DNA of 34,006 nucleotides from an uncultured Clostridia bacterium (GCA_904501795.1 CAJGCK010000004.1:1-34006), one strand, 5' to 3'; shown: positions 15,867 through 23,699, numbered from the stretch's first letter. The notes: a model not told the origin generated them from the sequence alone. A program made the numbers and translations.

Positions 15867-15897
15867 GCAAAACCGCCCTTTCTTTTTAGGCGGTTTT
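15867..15897 (-). terminator. Terminator of the beta-helix gene
   Basis: Minus strand: AACCGCC pairs with GGCGGTT around a 10-11-base loop, followed by TTGCGTTTT. On the plus strand the same stem is followed by TTTTT. Confidence 0.7.
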
Positions 15898-15904
15898 TAA
15901 TACA

Positions 15905-17269
15905 TCATTTATTGAATATAATTTTTTCTATCTCGCCTTTAGCAGTAGACGGCATATCGTCGTACAGCGCGTTAAATTCAATTTCCCTGACAAACGGGGC
16001 TAAATCATCAACTTGTTTTCCGTTTATCACTACGTTTTGTATATAAACGTTTTTTACCACACTACTAAAATACGGATCGAAAATTTCTACGTCGCCACGA
16101 CGCACCGATTTGGGTCCTATGCAAAGTAAATATGCGTAGGGGTGTTTTTGTTTATCTACGTTCATTTTTATATCTTTTAGATATAAATTGTCTATATTAG
16201 AGCCGAGTTCAAAACCCGCAAAACTACCCGTTACGGGGTCGTTTTCTATATATCCGCCCAATAAGTCGATAGGCTCGTCTAAATCAATAACGACGTCTTC
16301 AAAAATAATATTATCTCCGCTTCCTACCCCAGCTTTTTCAGGGTCGCTCCCTTTGGTGAACCTAGGCGTTTGGCAATACATCTTGAAAGTCTTTATTCCA
16401 CGAACACGGCGGAATACGGCGTTAGTTAACGAACAGTCTATTTCCGTGCCGTCTTTGAAAGTATATATACCTGGTTGAATACGTATAGCCTTATACGGAC
16501 TGTCTTTAGAAAGTTCTAAATCTTCGCAAAGAACGTTCTTGCACGGGCCAAAATTTACAGAAGACCTTTGCCAGTCGAACATATTTAGTGCAACCAAATC
16601 GTCGCCAACTTGACCCTTAACGTTTTTTGCATACACGTTCTCTACGTTGCCGTTTATATGCAATCCATCTGCAAAACATTCTTCAAAACGAATATTCTCA
16701 CACACTATATCCTTGGCTTCGCCGATTTGCAAAGCAAACCCACCGCAACGGCGGAAAGTTAAATTTTTCAAAGTAAAGTTGTTTACGTTGTCGAAAAAAA
16801 AGCAGGTGGTAACGCCATAGTAACTTCTATCTTCATCAATCATTCCCGTTTGACCGTAACCCATCCTTTCTAAACACCACTCTTCCCACAAACCACCTTC
16901 AATGGTTATGTTCTCATCACGAGAAGTTTCTTTAACTACGTAGTGCGTACCGTCTACCGGATGCTCGTTGCGAAGCATTAAAGTTTTAGTACCTTCCTTT
17001 AAGCGTATCACCGCCCCGTCTTCTGCAAAAACGTATCTGTTAGAAGGAATAACAACCGTGCCGTCTAATAAATACGGCTCTTCCTTGGCGGGTATGATTA
17101 CTATTTCGTGCTCGTTTACCGCTTGTTGAAAAGCCTTTGTCCAAACACCGTCGCAAGAAGAATAATCGGTTAAAACTACCTTGTCTTTTAGACCACTACG
17201 AAGTTTGTCGTTTCGAATTTTCATCTTATCTAATTCATTTTCTATTTGCGCCGTTATCAATTTGTCCAT
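15905..17269 (-). CDS. Parallel beta-helix protein, GH28/pectate-lyase-like
   Basis: 454 residues, no signal peptide. After a short helical N-terminus, the start of a pectate-lyase-superfamily helix is seen near residue 40 (GVWTKAFQQAVNEHEIVIIPA). Successive beta-helix rungs follow (NFTLKNLTFRRCGGFALQIGEA, ENIRFEECFADGLHI). The segment ADGLHINGNVENV...GQVGDDLVALN resembles the GH28 region that carries catalytic aspartates (adjacent D-D in GDD), but the full NTD/GHG/RIK set is not evident. It is probably an intracellular glycan-active hydrolase or lyase on short pectin-type oligosaccharides. Substrate uncertain. It may be transcribed alone, with a weak promoter and a terminator. Confidence 0.72.
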   Translation of the reverse strand: MDKLITAQIENELDKMKIRNDKLRSGLKDKVVLTDYSSCDGVWTKAFQQAVNEHEIVIIPAKEEPYLLDGTVVIPSNRYVFAEDGAVIRLKEGTKTLMLRNEHPVDGTHYVVKETSRDENITIEGGLWEEWCLERMGYGQTGMIDEDRSYYGVTTCFFFDNVNNFTLKNLTFRRCGGFALQIGEAKDIVCENIRFEECFADGLHINGNVENVYAKNVKGQVGDDLVALNMFDWQRSSVNFGPCKNVLCEDLELSKDSPYKAIRIQPGIYTFKDGTEIDCSLTNAVFRRVRGIKTFKMYCQTPRFTKGSDPEKAGVGSGDNIIFEDVVIDLDEPIDLLGGYIENDPVTGSFAGFELGSNIDNLYLKDIKMNVDKQKHPYAYLLCIGPKSVRRGDVEIFDPYFSSVVKNVYIQNVVINGKQVDDLAPFVREIEFNALYDDMPSTAKGEIEKIIFNK

Positions 17270-17404
17270 TTACTAACTCTTACACTATATAATAAATCGT
17301 TAAGATATTTCTATTTTTTTTAATTTTAACACATCAAAATATCGTTTGTCTATACATTTTGAAAAAATACAAATTAAAACCGTTTGATACTTTTTTTATA
17401 AAAT
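17270..17404. other. A/T-rich gap upstream of the beta-helix gene
   Basis: This gap contains one candidate minus-strand promoter for the beta-helix gene: TAGACA (17352-17347), 18 bp, TAAAAT (17328-17323) with an upstream TG. Nothing else is recognisable. Confidence 0.45.
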
Positions 17405-17430
17405 AAAAAACACCTAACAACAGTTAAGTG
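17405..17430 (-). terminator. Terminator of the unidentified RNA segment
   Basis: Minus strand: CACTTAAC pairs with GTTAGGTG (one wobble) around TGTT, followed by TTTTTT. No protein gene lies upstream between this and the tRNA terminator, so it implies a short noncoding transcript. Confidence 0.75.
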
Positions 17431-17437
17431 CTTTCCT

Positions 17438-17460
17438 TGGAGTGACTAAAGCGGACTTGG
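17438..17460 (-). repeat. Degenerate copy of the tRNA-Thr 3' end
   Basis: Aligned with the tRNA 3' end at 17589-17611, 18 of 23 columns match, including a 10-base exact block (AGCGGACTTG on the plus strand) and TGGAG over the CCA end. No matching D-arm or anticodon arm lies upstream, so it is only a 3'-end remnant. Confidence 0.5.
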
Positions 17461-17547
17461 TTGCCTTTGACCATCTCTCTTGACGGACTTAATCCTGAGT
17501 GCAGTTTGCACTCAGTAAAGCTGACCGTAGGTCTGCGGTTCTTGTTT

Positions 17548-17579
17548 TTTTAAATAAAAAAGCACCTTTGTTGGTGCTT
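17548..17579 (-). terminator. tRNA-Thr terminator
   Basis: Minus strand: AAGCACC pairs with GGTGCTT around AACAAA, followed by TTTTATTT, ten bases after the encoded CCA. Confidence 0.9.
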
Positions 17580-17588
17580 CTTGTTTGA

Positions 17589-17664
17589 TGGAGCTACTGA
17601 GCGGACTTGAACCGCTGACCTGCTGATTACGAATCAGCTGCTCTACCGACTGAGCCACAGTAGC
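17589..17664 (-). tRNA. tRNA-Thr (anticodon CGU)
   Basis: 76 bases including an encoded 3' CCA. Acceptor arms GCTACTG/CAGTAGC, D-arm GCTC/GAGC, anticodon stem GCTGA/TCAGC with loop TTCGTAA (anticodon CGT, reading ACG), five-base variable loop, and T-arm AGCGG-TTCAAGT-CCGCT all pair fully. It decodes threonine ACG codons. Its promoter is 17691-17719 and its terminator 17548-17579, so it is a single-gene unit. Confidence 0.96.
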
Positions 17665-17690
17665 AAGATATTTGCCTTTATTACCCGTTT

Positions 17691-17719
17691 ATATTAGCAT
17701 AATTTTTCAAAAATATCAA
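17691..17719 (-). promoter_or_regulatory. tRNA-Thr promoter
   Basis: Minus strand: TTGATA (17719-17714), 17-bp spacer ending TGC (extended -10), TAATAT (17696-17691). The predicted start lies about 20 bases before the mature tRNA 5' end. Confidence 0.7.
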
Positions 17720-17748
17720 CGTTTTTTGATAGGCAAATAAAAAATTTT

Positions 17749-18534
17749 TTAATCCTTAATCAATCGTTTGATTTTTTTAACGTTTTCTAGACCCGTTTTA
17801 TAACCAATTTCAAAAGCGGTATCAAGACCTTTAAACTTATATTGGCTCATATCCCCTAAATCAGGAACTATCAAAACGTTCGGTTTATCTTCTTTGATGC
17901 GGTATCTTGCAACTTGGCAGTCCATAACTTCAATCATTCGCATCATAACGCTCATTATATTAAATCGTTTATTAGTTTCTTTAATATCCCCCAAAACGTC
18001 TACGCCGACAACAACTTCCGCGCCCATGTCTTTTACTTGATTAACAGGAACGCGCACGGTTATACCGCCGTCAACGTAAGTAACGTCGTCTATCACGCAC
18101 GGCTTAAAAATCGTAGGGATTGAAGATGATGCAACCACGCAATCCACCACTTTTTTATCGCCCGAAAACGCCACGGGGTGCCCCGAACACAAATCAGTTG
18201 CTACGGCGCTGAAAGGAATTTCAAGGTCGTTAAAAGTTAAATTTGCAAGATATTTTTCAAGTTTTTTGCGCATCTTAGAAGCACGTAACAAAGCACCGTT
18301 TCCTACAGGATTAAAAGACAAATCAAAAATTTCTGAAAACTTAAGTTTTTTAATTTCGCTAATCATTTGGTCGGCGGACATACCTTTAGCGTAGCAAGCG
18401 CCTACTACCGAGCCCATAGACGTGCCCGATATATAGTCTGGTATTATTCCGTTTTCTTCCATCGCTTTTATAAACCCAACGTGAGCCACGCCACGAGCAC
18501 CGCCCGCACCTAACGCGAAACCTAATTTTTTCAT
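17749..18534 (-). CDS. Patatin-like phospholipase / NTE-family serine hydrolase
   Basis: 261 residues, no signal peptide. The Ser-Asp dyad of the patatin fold is present: oxyanion loop GAGGARG (9-15), nucleophile S39 in GTSMGS, and D155 in YVDGG. It belongs to the compact RssA/YlbK-like group of bacterial patatins, which are acyl-lipid esterases of uncertain substrate acting in the cytosol or at the inner membrane face. The ATG is preceded by AAAGGGA. A leader of about 90 bases contains a possible TTACC/GGTAA stem. The DUF6062 gene is divergent with promoters nearly back to back. Confidence 0.88.
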   Translation of the reverse strand: MKKLGFALGAGGARGVAHVGFIKAMEENGIIPDYISGTSMGSVVGACYAKGMSADQMISEIKKLKFSEIFDLSFNPVGNGALLRASKMRKKLEKYLANLTFNDLEIPFSAVATDLCSGHPVAFSGDKKVVDCVVASSSIPTIFKPCVIDDVTYVDGGITVRVPVNQVKDMGAEVVVGVDVLGDIKETNKRFNIMSVMMRMIEVMDCQVARYRIKEDKPNVLIVPDLGDMSQYKFKGLDTAFEIGYKTGLENVKKIKRLIKD

Positions 18535-18633
18535 TAATTTCCCTTTTTCTTTATTCTAAATCCTTTATTTTCTAGCCAAGTTACCGCCACGTTACTTTTC
18601 GTTGGTAATTAAAATTTTTTATTTTATAAAACA

Positions 18634-18662
18634 ATAATAGCACGCAAAAATATTTTTTTCAA
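18634..18662 (-). promoter_or_regulatory. Patatin gene promoter
   Basis: Minus strand: TTGAAA (18662-18657), 17-bp spacer ending TGC (extended -10), TATTAT (18639-18634). Its -35 is nine bases from the divergent -35 at 18672. Confidence 0.7.
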
Positions 18663-18671
18663 GAGTAGTTA

Positions 18672-18700
18672 TTGAATTATTAACTTTTTTTTGATATAAT
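18672..18700 (+). promoter_or_regulatory. DUF6062 gene promoter, apparently leaderless
   Basis: TTGAAT (18672-18677), 17-bp spacer, TATAAT (18695-18700). The ATG begins at 18707, seven bases after the -10 box, the usual position of the first transcribed base. Confidence 0.7.
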
Positions 18701-18706
18701 AAAACT

Positions 18707-19384
18707 ATGGGATATCATATTGACACAGGGCTTATTTACGAAAAGTTTAACGTAGACTGCGAATGCCCGTTATGTGAAATACGCAAAATAGTAGAAGAGC
18801 AGTTTTTATACGAATTTTTAAACGACGCCGTTATGGAAGAAAACACTCGGGCAAAAGTTAATTCGTTGGGGTTTTGTTCTAGACACTTTGAAATGCTTTT
18901 TAAACGGCCTAACAAACTAAGCGTCGCTTTACAAACGGACACTCGTGTAGATGAAATTTTAAAGCAATTAACCCCCGTTTCAAGCGTTACTGCGGGCAAA
19001 AAGCAAGCGAAAACGATTGAAAAATTGTCGTCTACTTGTATAGTGTGCGACCTAATTGAAGAAAGCATGAAAAAATATTATAAAACCATAGCGCAAATGT
19101 TTGTAAAAGAAAATGATTTTTCTAAACTTTTGATTTCTTCAAAAGGTTTTTGTTTAGAGCACTACGCTTCGTTGCTTAAATATTCAAGTCACGCTTCGTT
19201 TATGGCTAAATTTTACGTTAAAACGCTTTACGACTTGCAAAAACGCAACCTTTTACGCGTTCAAAAAAGCCTGCAAGATTTTTGTGTTAGTCACGATTAT
19301 CGCAACGCGGGCAAACCGTTAGGCGATGCGGAAACGGCGCTAGAACGCATGGGGATAAAACTATACGGTGATAAAAATTCTTAG
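18707..19384 (+). CDS. DUF6062 family protein with two zinc-finger-like Cys/His sets
   Basis: 225 residues, function unknown. Two similar halves are visible: CPLC then GFCSRH in the N-terminal half, and CIVC then GFCLEH in the C-terminal half. This CxxC...CxxH duplication suggests two metal sites and an internal duplication. It matches the DUF6062 family of Clostridia as I recall it. No signal or membrane segment. There is no Shine-Dalgarno; the promoter places the transcript start at the ATG. It shares a bidirectional terminator with the convergent hpt gene. Confidence 0.8.
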   Translation: MGYHIDTGLIYEKFNVDCECPLCEIRKIVEEQFLYEFLNDAVMEENTRAKVNSLGFCSRHFEMLFKRPNKLSVALQTDTRVDEILKQLTPVSSVTAGKKQAKTIEKLSSTCIVCDLIEESMKKYYKTIAQMFVKENDFSKLLISSKGFCLEHYASLLKYSSHASFMAKFYVKTLYDLQKRNLLRVQKSLQDFCVSHDYRNAGKPLGDAETALERMGIKLYGDKNS

Positions 19385-19414
19385 CGATATTTTAAGACTA
19401 TAAAAACGTCACGT

Positions 19415-19460
19415 AAAAAAGGGTGGAGAATTCTAGTTCCTCCACCCTTGTTTATTTTTG
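19415..19460. terminator. Bidirectional terminator between DUF6062 gene and hpt
   Basis: AAGGGTGGAG (19419-19428) and CTCCACCCTT (19440-19449) form a 10-bp stem with T-rich tails on both strands, serving the two convergent genes. Confidence 0.9.
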
Positions 19461-19463
19461 TTT

Positions 19464-20018
19464 TTATTCAGCGTTATATTCTGCAATATACGGTAAGTTA
19501 CGATAAAGTTCACCGCAATCAAGTCCATAACCTATAACGAAATGGTCGGGAATAGTAAACAACGCAACGTCCGGCTTGAAGTCTACTATTCTACGCTCGG
19601 GTTTATCAAGTAAGGTTATTACTCTAAGTGAAAGCGGATTTCTTGCTTTTAAAAGTTTTACTATGTCGTTAAGCGTTCTACCCGTATCGATTATATCTTC
19701 CAAGATAACTACGTGATACTTGCTAATATCTCTGGTTATATCCTTGGTTATTTTAACAACTCCCGTAGATTCCGTGCCCGAATAATAACTTGATGCGCAC
19801 ATAAATTCTACTTCGCACGGAACGGTTACCGCCTTGCACACGTCCGCCATAAACACAAAAGCGCCCTTCAATATGCTTATTAATAAAATAGGCGTTCCGT
19901 CATAATACGAATCTATTTCTTTGCCTGCACGCTCTATTGCCTTTTGAATTTCTTCTTTAGTGATTATAACCCTTTTTATCTTGTCTCGAAACTCTTGTAT
20001 CTTCTTTTCTTTTCCCAT
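19464..20018 (-). CDS. hpt: Hypoxanthine phosphoribosyltransferase
   Basis: 184 residues, usual length for Hpt/HprT. It salvages hypoxanthine or guanine with PRPP to IMP or GMP in the cytosol. The PRPP-binding motif VVILEDIIDTGRTL is complete (about 101-114), preceded by LISILKGAFVFMADV and SYYSG (flexible loop). The C-terminus has PDHFVIGYGLDCGELYRNLPYI. The ATG follows AAAAGGAG. It has its own extended -10 promoter and does not form an operon with tilS or ftsH here, although such linkage is common in Firmicutes. Confidence 0.95.
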   Translation of the reverse strand: MGKEKKIQEFRDKIKRVIITKEEIQKAIERAGKEIDSYYDGTPILLISILKGAFVFMADVCKAVTVPCEVEFMCASSYYSGTESTGVVKITKDITRDISKYHVVILEDIIDTGRTLNDIVKLLKARNPLSLRVITLLDKPERRIVDFKPDVALFTIPDHFVIGYGLDCGELYRNLPYIAEYNAE

Positions 20019-20036
20019 AGTAAACTCCTTTTATAA

Positions 20037-20065
20037 ATTTTAACATCTTTTGCGTTTTTTTTCAA
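20037..20065 (-). promoter_or_regulatory. hpt promoter
   Basis: Minus strand: TTGAAA (20065-20060), 17-bp spacer ending TGT (extended -10), TAAAAT (20042-20037). Confidence 0.72.
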
Positions 20066-20145
20066 GCGTATTGCCTAATTTATTTTACATTTAAAATATT
20101 CGACTAAAATTTGCAAAATGTCTTTAAAAAATTGTCGTTAAGTAT

Positions 20146-20236
20146 TATAATATGCTTAATGTGTTTTGCGCACGCGTACGTAAGAGCGCCCGATTTAAAT
20201 GGTTAATTTTAAATGGAGCGGTTGCTTCGTTTTTTA
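20146..20236 (+). promoter_or_regulatory. uracil permease leader with candidate attenuator
   Basis: A TATAAT box (20146-20151, weak -35) is followed by a leader. A terminator-like hairpin AATGGAGC-GGTT-GCTTCGTT with T-run (20212-20236) lies just before the gene. Upstream, CGCCCGATTTAAA (20187-20199) can pair with TTTAAATGGAGCG (20208-20220, two mismatches), using the terminator's left arm. The two folds are mutually exclusive. No PyrR-binding loop is obvious, so the ligand is unknown. Confidence 0.5.
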
Positions 20237-20266
20237 TTAAAATATTTTATTGAGAGGTTTTCACAA

Positions 20267-21673
20267 ATGAAAAACACTAATCTTGTTTATGGTGTTAAGG
20301 ACAGACCTGGGTTTTTTAAAACCTTAGTGTTTGCTCTTCAACAAGTGTTGGCGATTCTTGCCGCAACGATAGTTGTTCCTGTTATCATCAACACTGACAA
20401 AGACTTGAACGCGCTTGGCATTTTCGCGAACATGAGTCAATCGGCTGCCCTTTTCGGCGCTGGTGTAGGTACGATAATTTACCTATTATTCACCAAGTTC
20501 AAAAGCCCCGTGTTCTTAGGCTCTTCCTTCGCGTTTATCGCCCCAATGTGTGCTGCTTTTGCAGGCGCAGGCTCTTTCTTAGCTCTTGGCTATCTTGGCT
20601 TAATTATCGGTGCTGTTTTCGCAGGTCTAGTTTACGTTATTATTGCAATCGCAGTTAAGTTCGCAGGAACTAAATGGATTGACAAAATTATGCCCGCGGC
20701 AGTTATAGGGCCGACCGTTGCTATTATCGGTTTGTCACTTTCTACTAACGCTATTGGTGATTTGTTCAAAGGTAGCGTGTTAACCGTAGAAGCTGTTCCC
20801 ACCGCTAGTCCTTGGATTGCTTTACTTTGCGGTTTAATAACCCTTGCAGTCGTTATAATCTGTTCTGTTTACGGCAAAAAGATGACGAAAATTATTCCCT
20901 TTATTATAGGTATTGGCGCAGGCTACGTTGTTGCGGCTATATTCACTGTTATCGGTATTCTTACTAAAAACCCCGCATTAGAAGTAATCAACTTTGCTCT
21001 ATTTAACAATATGACTTGGCTACCCGACTTTTCGTTTATTAAGGCATTTAGTGGTTTTGGCCAAATTAACGCCGCTTACATCGCAGGTGTCGCTGTTGCT
21101 TACGTACCCGTTGCTTTCGTTGTATTTGCTGAACACTTAGCAGACCATAAAAACATTTCTTCTATCATTGGCGAAGATTTATTGAATAGCCCCGGCCTAC
21201 ACAGAACGTTACTTGGCGACGGCGTTGGTTCTATGGTAGGCGCGTTCTTCGGCGGTTGCCCCAACACCACTTACGGTGAATCGGTTGGTTGCGTTGCAAT
21301 CTCTGGTAACGCTTCGGTAGTAACTATTATAACCGCTGCAATTATTTGTATTATATCTGCTTTCTTCGCTCCGTTCATGACTTTACTTGCAACTATTCCT
21401 TCTTGCGTAATGGGTGGCGTTTGCGTTACTCTATACGGCTTTATAGCAGTATCTGGCTTGAAGATGATTCAAAAAGTTGACCTAAGCGACAACCGTAATT
21501 TATTTACCGTTTCCGTTATCCTTATTGCAGGCGTTGGCGGTATGACGTTGAAAATCGGCGCAGTTACCATTACTTCAATTGCTTGCGCTCTTATCCTTGG
21601 CATATTGGTTAACTTGCTTGGCAACATCAAATGCAAAAAAGAAAGCAAAGAAACTGAAGAAGAAAACAAATAA
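20267..21673 (+). CDS. uraA: Uracil permease / nucleobase:cation symporter-2 family
   Basis: 468 residues from ATG 20267 behind GAGAGG. An ATG at 20213 is in frame but lies inside the leader hairpin, so it was not chosen. MKNTNLVYGVKDRPGFFKT followed by LVFALQQVLAILAATIVVPV is the standard NCS2 start. About 12-14 hydrophobic segments follow. The family signatures are EHLADHKNIS and the GDGVGSMVGAFFGGCPNTTYGESVGCVAISG block, which supplies the substrate Glu. The adjacent upp gene, 20 bp downstream, supports uracil rather than xanthine as the substrate. Confidence 0.92.
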   Translation: MKNTNLVYGVKDRPGFFKTLVFALQQVLAILAATIVVPVIINTDKDLNALGIFANMSQSAALFGAGVGTIIYLLFTKFKSPVFLGSSFAFIAPMCAAFAGAGSFLALGYLGLIIGAVFAGLVYVIIAIAVKFAGTKWIDKIMPAAVIGPTVAIIGLSLSTNAIGDLFKGSVLTVEAVPTASPWIALLCGLITLAVVIICSVYGKKMTKIIPFIIGIGAGYVVAAIFTVIGILTKNPALEVINFALFNNMTWLPDFSFIKAFSGFGQINAAYIAGVAVAYVPVAFVVFAEHLADHKNISSIIGEDLLNSPGLHRTLLGDGVGSMVGAFFGGCPNTTYGESVGCVAISGNASVVTIITAAIICIISAFFAPFMTLLATIPSCVMGGVCVTLYGFIAVSGLKMIQKVDLSDNRNLFTVSVILIAGVGGMTLKIGAVTITSIACALILGILVNLLGNIKCKKESKETEEENK

Positions 21674-21693
21674 TAATTTATTTAAGGCTTATT

Positions 21694-22332
21694 ATGAAAG
21701 AATTTAAAAACGTTTGTATTTTAGACCATCCGTTAATTAGACATAAACTTGCTATTCTTCGAAACAAAAATACCGATACTAAACAATTTCGCGAATTAGT
21801 AAAAGAAATTGCTACCCTTATGGCTTACGAAAGTTTTAAGGACGTGCCTACGCAAGAGATTGAAATTGAAACACCGCTTGAGAAAACCACTCAAACGATA
21901 GTTAAAGAAAATTCTATTGCAATCGTTCCTATTCTTCGTGCAGGACTTGGTATGGTAGACGGTATTTTATCACTATTCCCTGCCGCTAAAGTCGGACATA
22001 TAGGTTTATATCGTAACGAAGAAACTTTAGAACCCGAAGAATACTATTGCAAACTTCCGCAAAACATTGAAGAAAAAGTGGTTATGGTAGTTGACCCTAT
22101 GCTTGCCACCGGCGGAAGCGCGTGCGACGCGATTTCTATGCTTAAAAAACGTGGCTGTAAAAATATTAAACTTATGTGCGTTATCGCCGCCCCAGAAGGT
22201 GTTAGAAAGGTTGCTTCCGCTCATCCGGACGTTACGATTTATATTTCTACGCTTGACCGTTGCTTAAACGAACACGGCTATATCCTACCCGGTTTGGGCG
22301 ACGCGGGCGACAGAATTTTTGGCACTAAATAG
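21694..22332 (+). CDS. upp: Uracil phosphoribosyltransferase
   Basis: 212 residues, full length. It converts uracil and PRPP to UMP. PRPP loop VVMVVDPMLATGGSA (about 128-142) and the uracil-binding C-terminus YILPGLGDAGDRIFGTK are intact; the N-terminus LDHPLIRHKLAILRNKNT is typical. TAAGG precedes the ATG. It is 20 bp after uraA, so uptake and salvage are co-expressed and under the same leader control. Confidence 0.96.
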   Translation: MKEFKNVCILDHPLIRHKLAILRNKNTDTKQFRELVKEIATLMAYESFKDVPTQEIEIETPLEKTTQTIVKENSIAIVPILRAGLGMVDGILSLFPAAKVGHIGLYRNEETLEPEEYYCKLPQNIEEKVVMVVDPMLATGGSACDAISMLKKRGCKNIKLMCVIAAPEGVRKVASAHPDVTIYISTLDRCLNEHGYILPGLGDAGDRIFGTK

Positions 22333-22351
22333 TTTTTCAAAACAAAAATTA

Positions 22352-22390
22352 AAAACGGAGAGAACTTTAAGTTTCTCTCCGTTTTATTTT
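22352..22390. terminator. Bidirectional terminator between upp and the BaiE-like gene
   Basis: AAAACGGAGAGAA pairs with TTTCTCTCCGTTTT (one bulge), followed by ATTTTTT on the plus strand and a T-rich run on the minus strand. Confidence 0.88.
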
Positions 22391-22418
22391 TTATATCCGT
22401 TTTGTTTTTAAAGAATAT

Positions 22419-22922
22419 TTATTTTCCTAATTTTTCTTTTACTTCATCTAGAAAAGTAGTCTTCTTAAGGGTTGCGCCTTGGGTTTGGCTAATTAAATCG
22501 TAATATTCATACATGCGCTTATACCCTATGGTTTTTATTTTCCACACGCCGTTTACTTTTTCATAAGTGTTTTCGTATATTGCGGCGCCGTGAATATTAA
22601 CACCGTGTTCTTTGTTAATTAAAAAGTCTTGCAAATACCATTTTGCCGTTGCTTGAGTGGTTGACGTAACGTCTATCTCCCCGCCGTGAATCATGTGCGC
22701 AGAAGGCATTTCAACGCTCATAACTCCCTTTAAGAAGGCTATAACGTTTTCGCTACCCTTATACGCCATTTCGCCGTTGCCGTAAGACGAAACAACGTCT
22801 TCACAAAAAATTTCTTTTATGCCGTCAAAATCTCTATTGTCTAAACATCTTTGGTATTTTGCTTGCAAATATCTTATTGCTTCTATATCTTCTAATCTTT
22901 GAATTCTTTCTTCTAAAGTCAT
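22419..22922 (-). CDS. SnoaL/NTF2-fold dehydratase related to BaiE
   Basis: 167 residues of the SnoaL-like NTF2 fold. The sequence tracks bile acid 7alpha-dehydratase BaiE: MTLEER start, KYxRCLD, SYxNG, HxxEI, WYLxD and GYxRxYE blocks in order. The BaiE active-site residues as I remember them (Tyr30, Asp35, His83, Asp106, Arg146) align with Y23, D28, H79, D99 and R136 here, so it is probably an active dehydratase of a steroid-like or other ring substrate. It is the last gene of a four-gene operon, 18 bp after a BaiA-like SDR. True BaiE function is doubtful because BaiB, BaiCD and BaiF are absent. Confidence 0.75.
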   Translation of the reverse strand: MTLEERIQRLEDIEAIRYLQAKYQRCLDNRDFDGIKEIFCEDVVSSYGNGEMAYKGSENVIAFLKGVMSVEMPSAHMIHGGEIDVTSTTQATAKWYLQDFLINKEHGVNIHGAAIYENTYEKVNGVWKIKTIGYKRMYEYYDLISQTQGATLKKTTFLDEVKEKLGK

Positions 22923-22940
22923 AATCTTTCTCCTTAAAAC

Positions 22941-23690
22941 TTAAAATCTAACCAAACCGTCTACGTTAAGCACCGCTCCCGAAACGTAACTTGCCTCGTC
23001 ACTTGCTAAAAATAGCACAGCGTTTGCGACGTCTTTTGCTTCGCCTATTCTCTTTAATGGAATCATTTGAACCACGGGCTCTAACATTCTTGCAGGAACG
23101 TCTTTTAACATAGTGGTTTTGGTTACACCGGGCGCAACCGCATTCACTCTAATACCCTTTTTTGCTACTTCGCGAGCGAGCGATAAGGTAAACCCGTTAA
23201 CCGCGCTTTTAGATGCGGGGTAAGCAACGCCTTTGGGTTGCCCACACACGCTAACTACCGAAGAAGTGTTGATTATAACGCCACTTCCTTTTTCTTCCAT
23301 ATAGTTTATTACGGCGCGCGTACAAGCAAACATCGCTTTTATGTTAAGGTTAAATAGTCTATCGTAAATTTCTTCCGTATAACTATCGAAAGCAGTTTCA
23401 TCCGAAGTGCCGGCGTTGTTGACCAAAACGTCAATTCTTCCAAACTTTTCGTAAATTTCCTTAAACGCTTTCTCCGTTTCACTAAAACTCCACAGCGGAG
23501 TAGGCGCGATACCTATAACGGTTGAGCCTGGGAACTTTTCTTTTAACTGTTTTTCCGCTTCAAGCGCAGACGGTAAGTCGATTGAAGTTAACACCACCTT
23601 TGCGCCTTCACTTAAAAAGCGCTCGCAAACAGCGTATCCTATTCCGCCACTGCCACCCGTAACTATACAAACTTTGTCTTTAAGTTTCAT
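22941..23690 (-). CDS. Short-chain dehydrogenase/reductase, BaiA-like
   Basis: 249-residue classical SDR. Cofactor loop TGGSGGIG (11-18), NNAG (91-94), and catalytic tetrad N116, S144, Y157, K161. D38 after the second strand suggests NAD(H) preference. Length and residue numbers coincide with BaiA 3alpha-hydroxysteroid dehydrogenase, but many SDRs share this, so the substrate (secondary alcohol or ketone) is open. The Shine-Dalgarno AAGGTG overlaps the stop of the upstream epimerase gene. It lies in the dikinase-epimerase-SDR-dehydratase operon. Confidence 0.88.
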   Translation of the reverse strand: MKLKDKVCIVTGGSGGIGYAVCERFLSEGAKVVLTSIDLPSALEAEKQLKEKFPGSTVIGIAPTPLWSFSETEKAFKEIYEKFGRIDVLVNNAGTSDETAFDSYTEEIYDRLFNLNIKAMFACTRAVINYMEEKGSGVIINTSSVVSVCGQPKGVAYPASKSAVNGFTLSLAREVAKKGIRVNAVAPGVTKTTMLKDVPARMLEPVVQMIPLKRIGEAKDVANAVLFLASDEASYVSGAVLNVDGLVRF

Positions 23691-23699
23691 TTTTGCACC

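Larger units (their letters stand above)
17405..17545 (-). ncRNA. Candidate structured RNA downstream of tRNA-Thr, family not recognised
   Basis: About 140 bases lie between the tRNA terminator and a second intrinsic terminator. On the minus strand there is a perfect 9-bp hairpin (CTGAGTGCA, AAC, TGCACTCAG), a GACC/GGTC mini-hairpin, two copies of AAGTCCG, and a segment (17438-17460) resembling the 3' end of the neighbouring tRNA. No good open frame is present. I do not recognise 6S, SRP, tmRNA, RNase P or T-box signatures. It could be a small RNA, a decayed tRNA, or both. Confidence 0.35.

Noticed and set aside
17405..17545. T-box leader, 6S RNA or SRP RNA
   Set aside because: No T-box GGUACCGCG-type motif, no SRP GGAAGCAGC-like loop, no large central bubble, and no downstream aminoacyl-tRNA synthetase or amino acid gene.
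20213..20266. Upstream in-frame ATG (20213) as the uracil permease start
   Set aside because: It falls within the terminator-like hairpin, lacks a Shine-Dalgarno, and homologues begin near MKNTNLVYGV.
22419..23690. A true bile acid 7-dehydroxylation (bai) operon
   Set aside because: Only BaiE-like and BaiA-like proteins are present. BaiB, BaiCD, BaiF, BaiG and BaiH are absent, and the partner genes are different.
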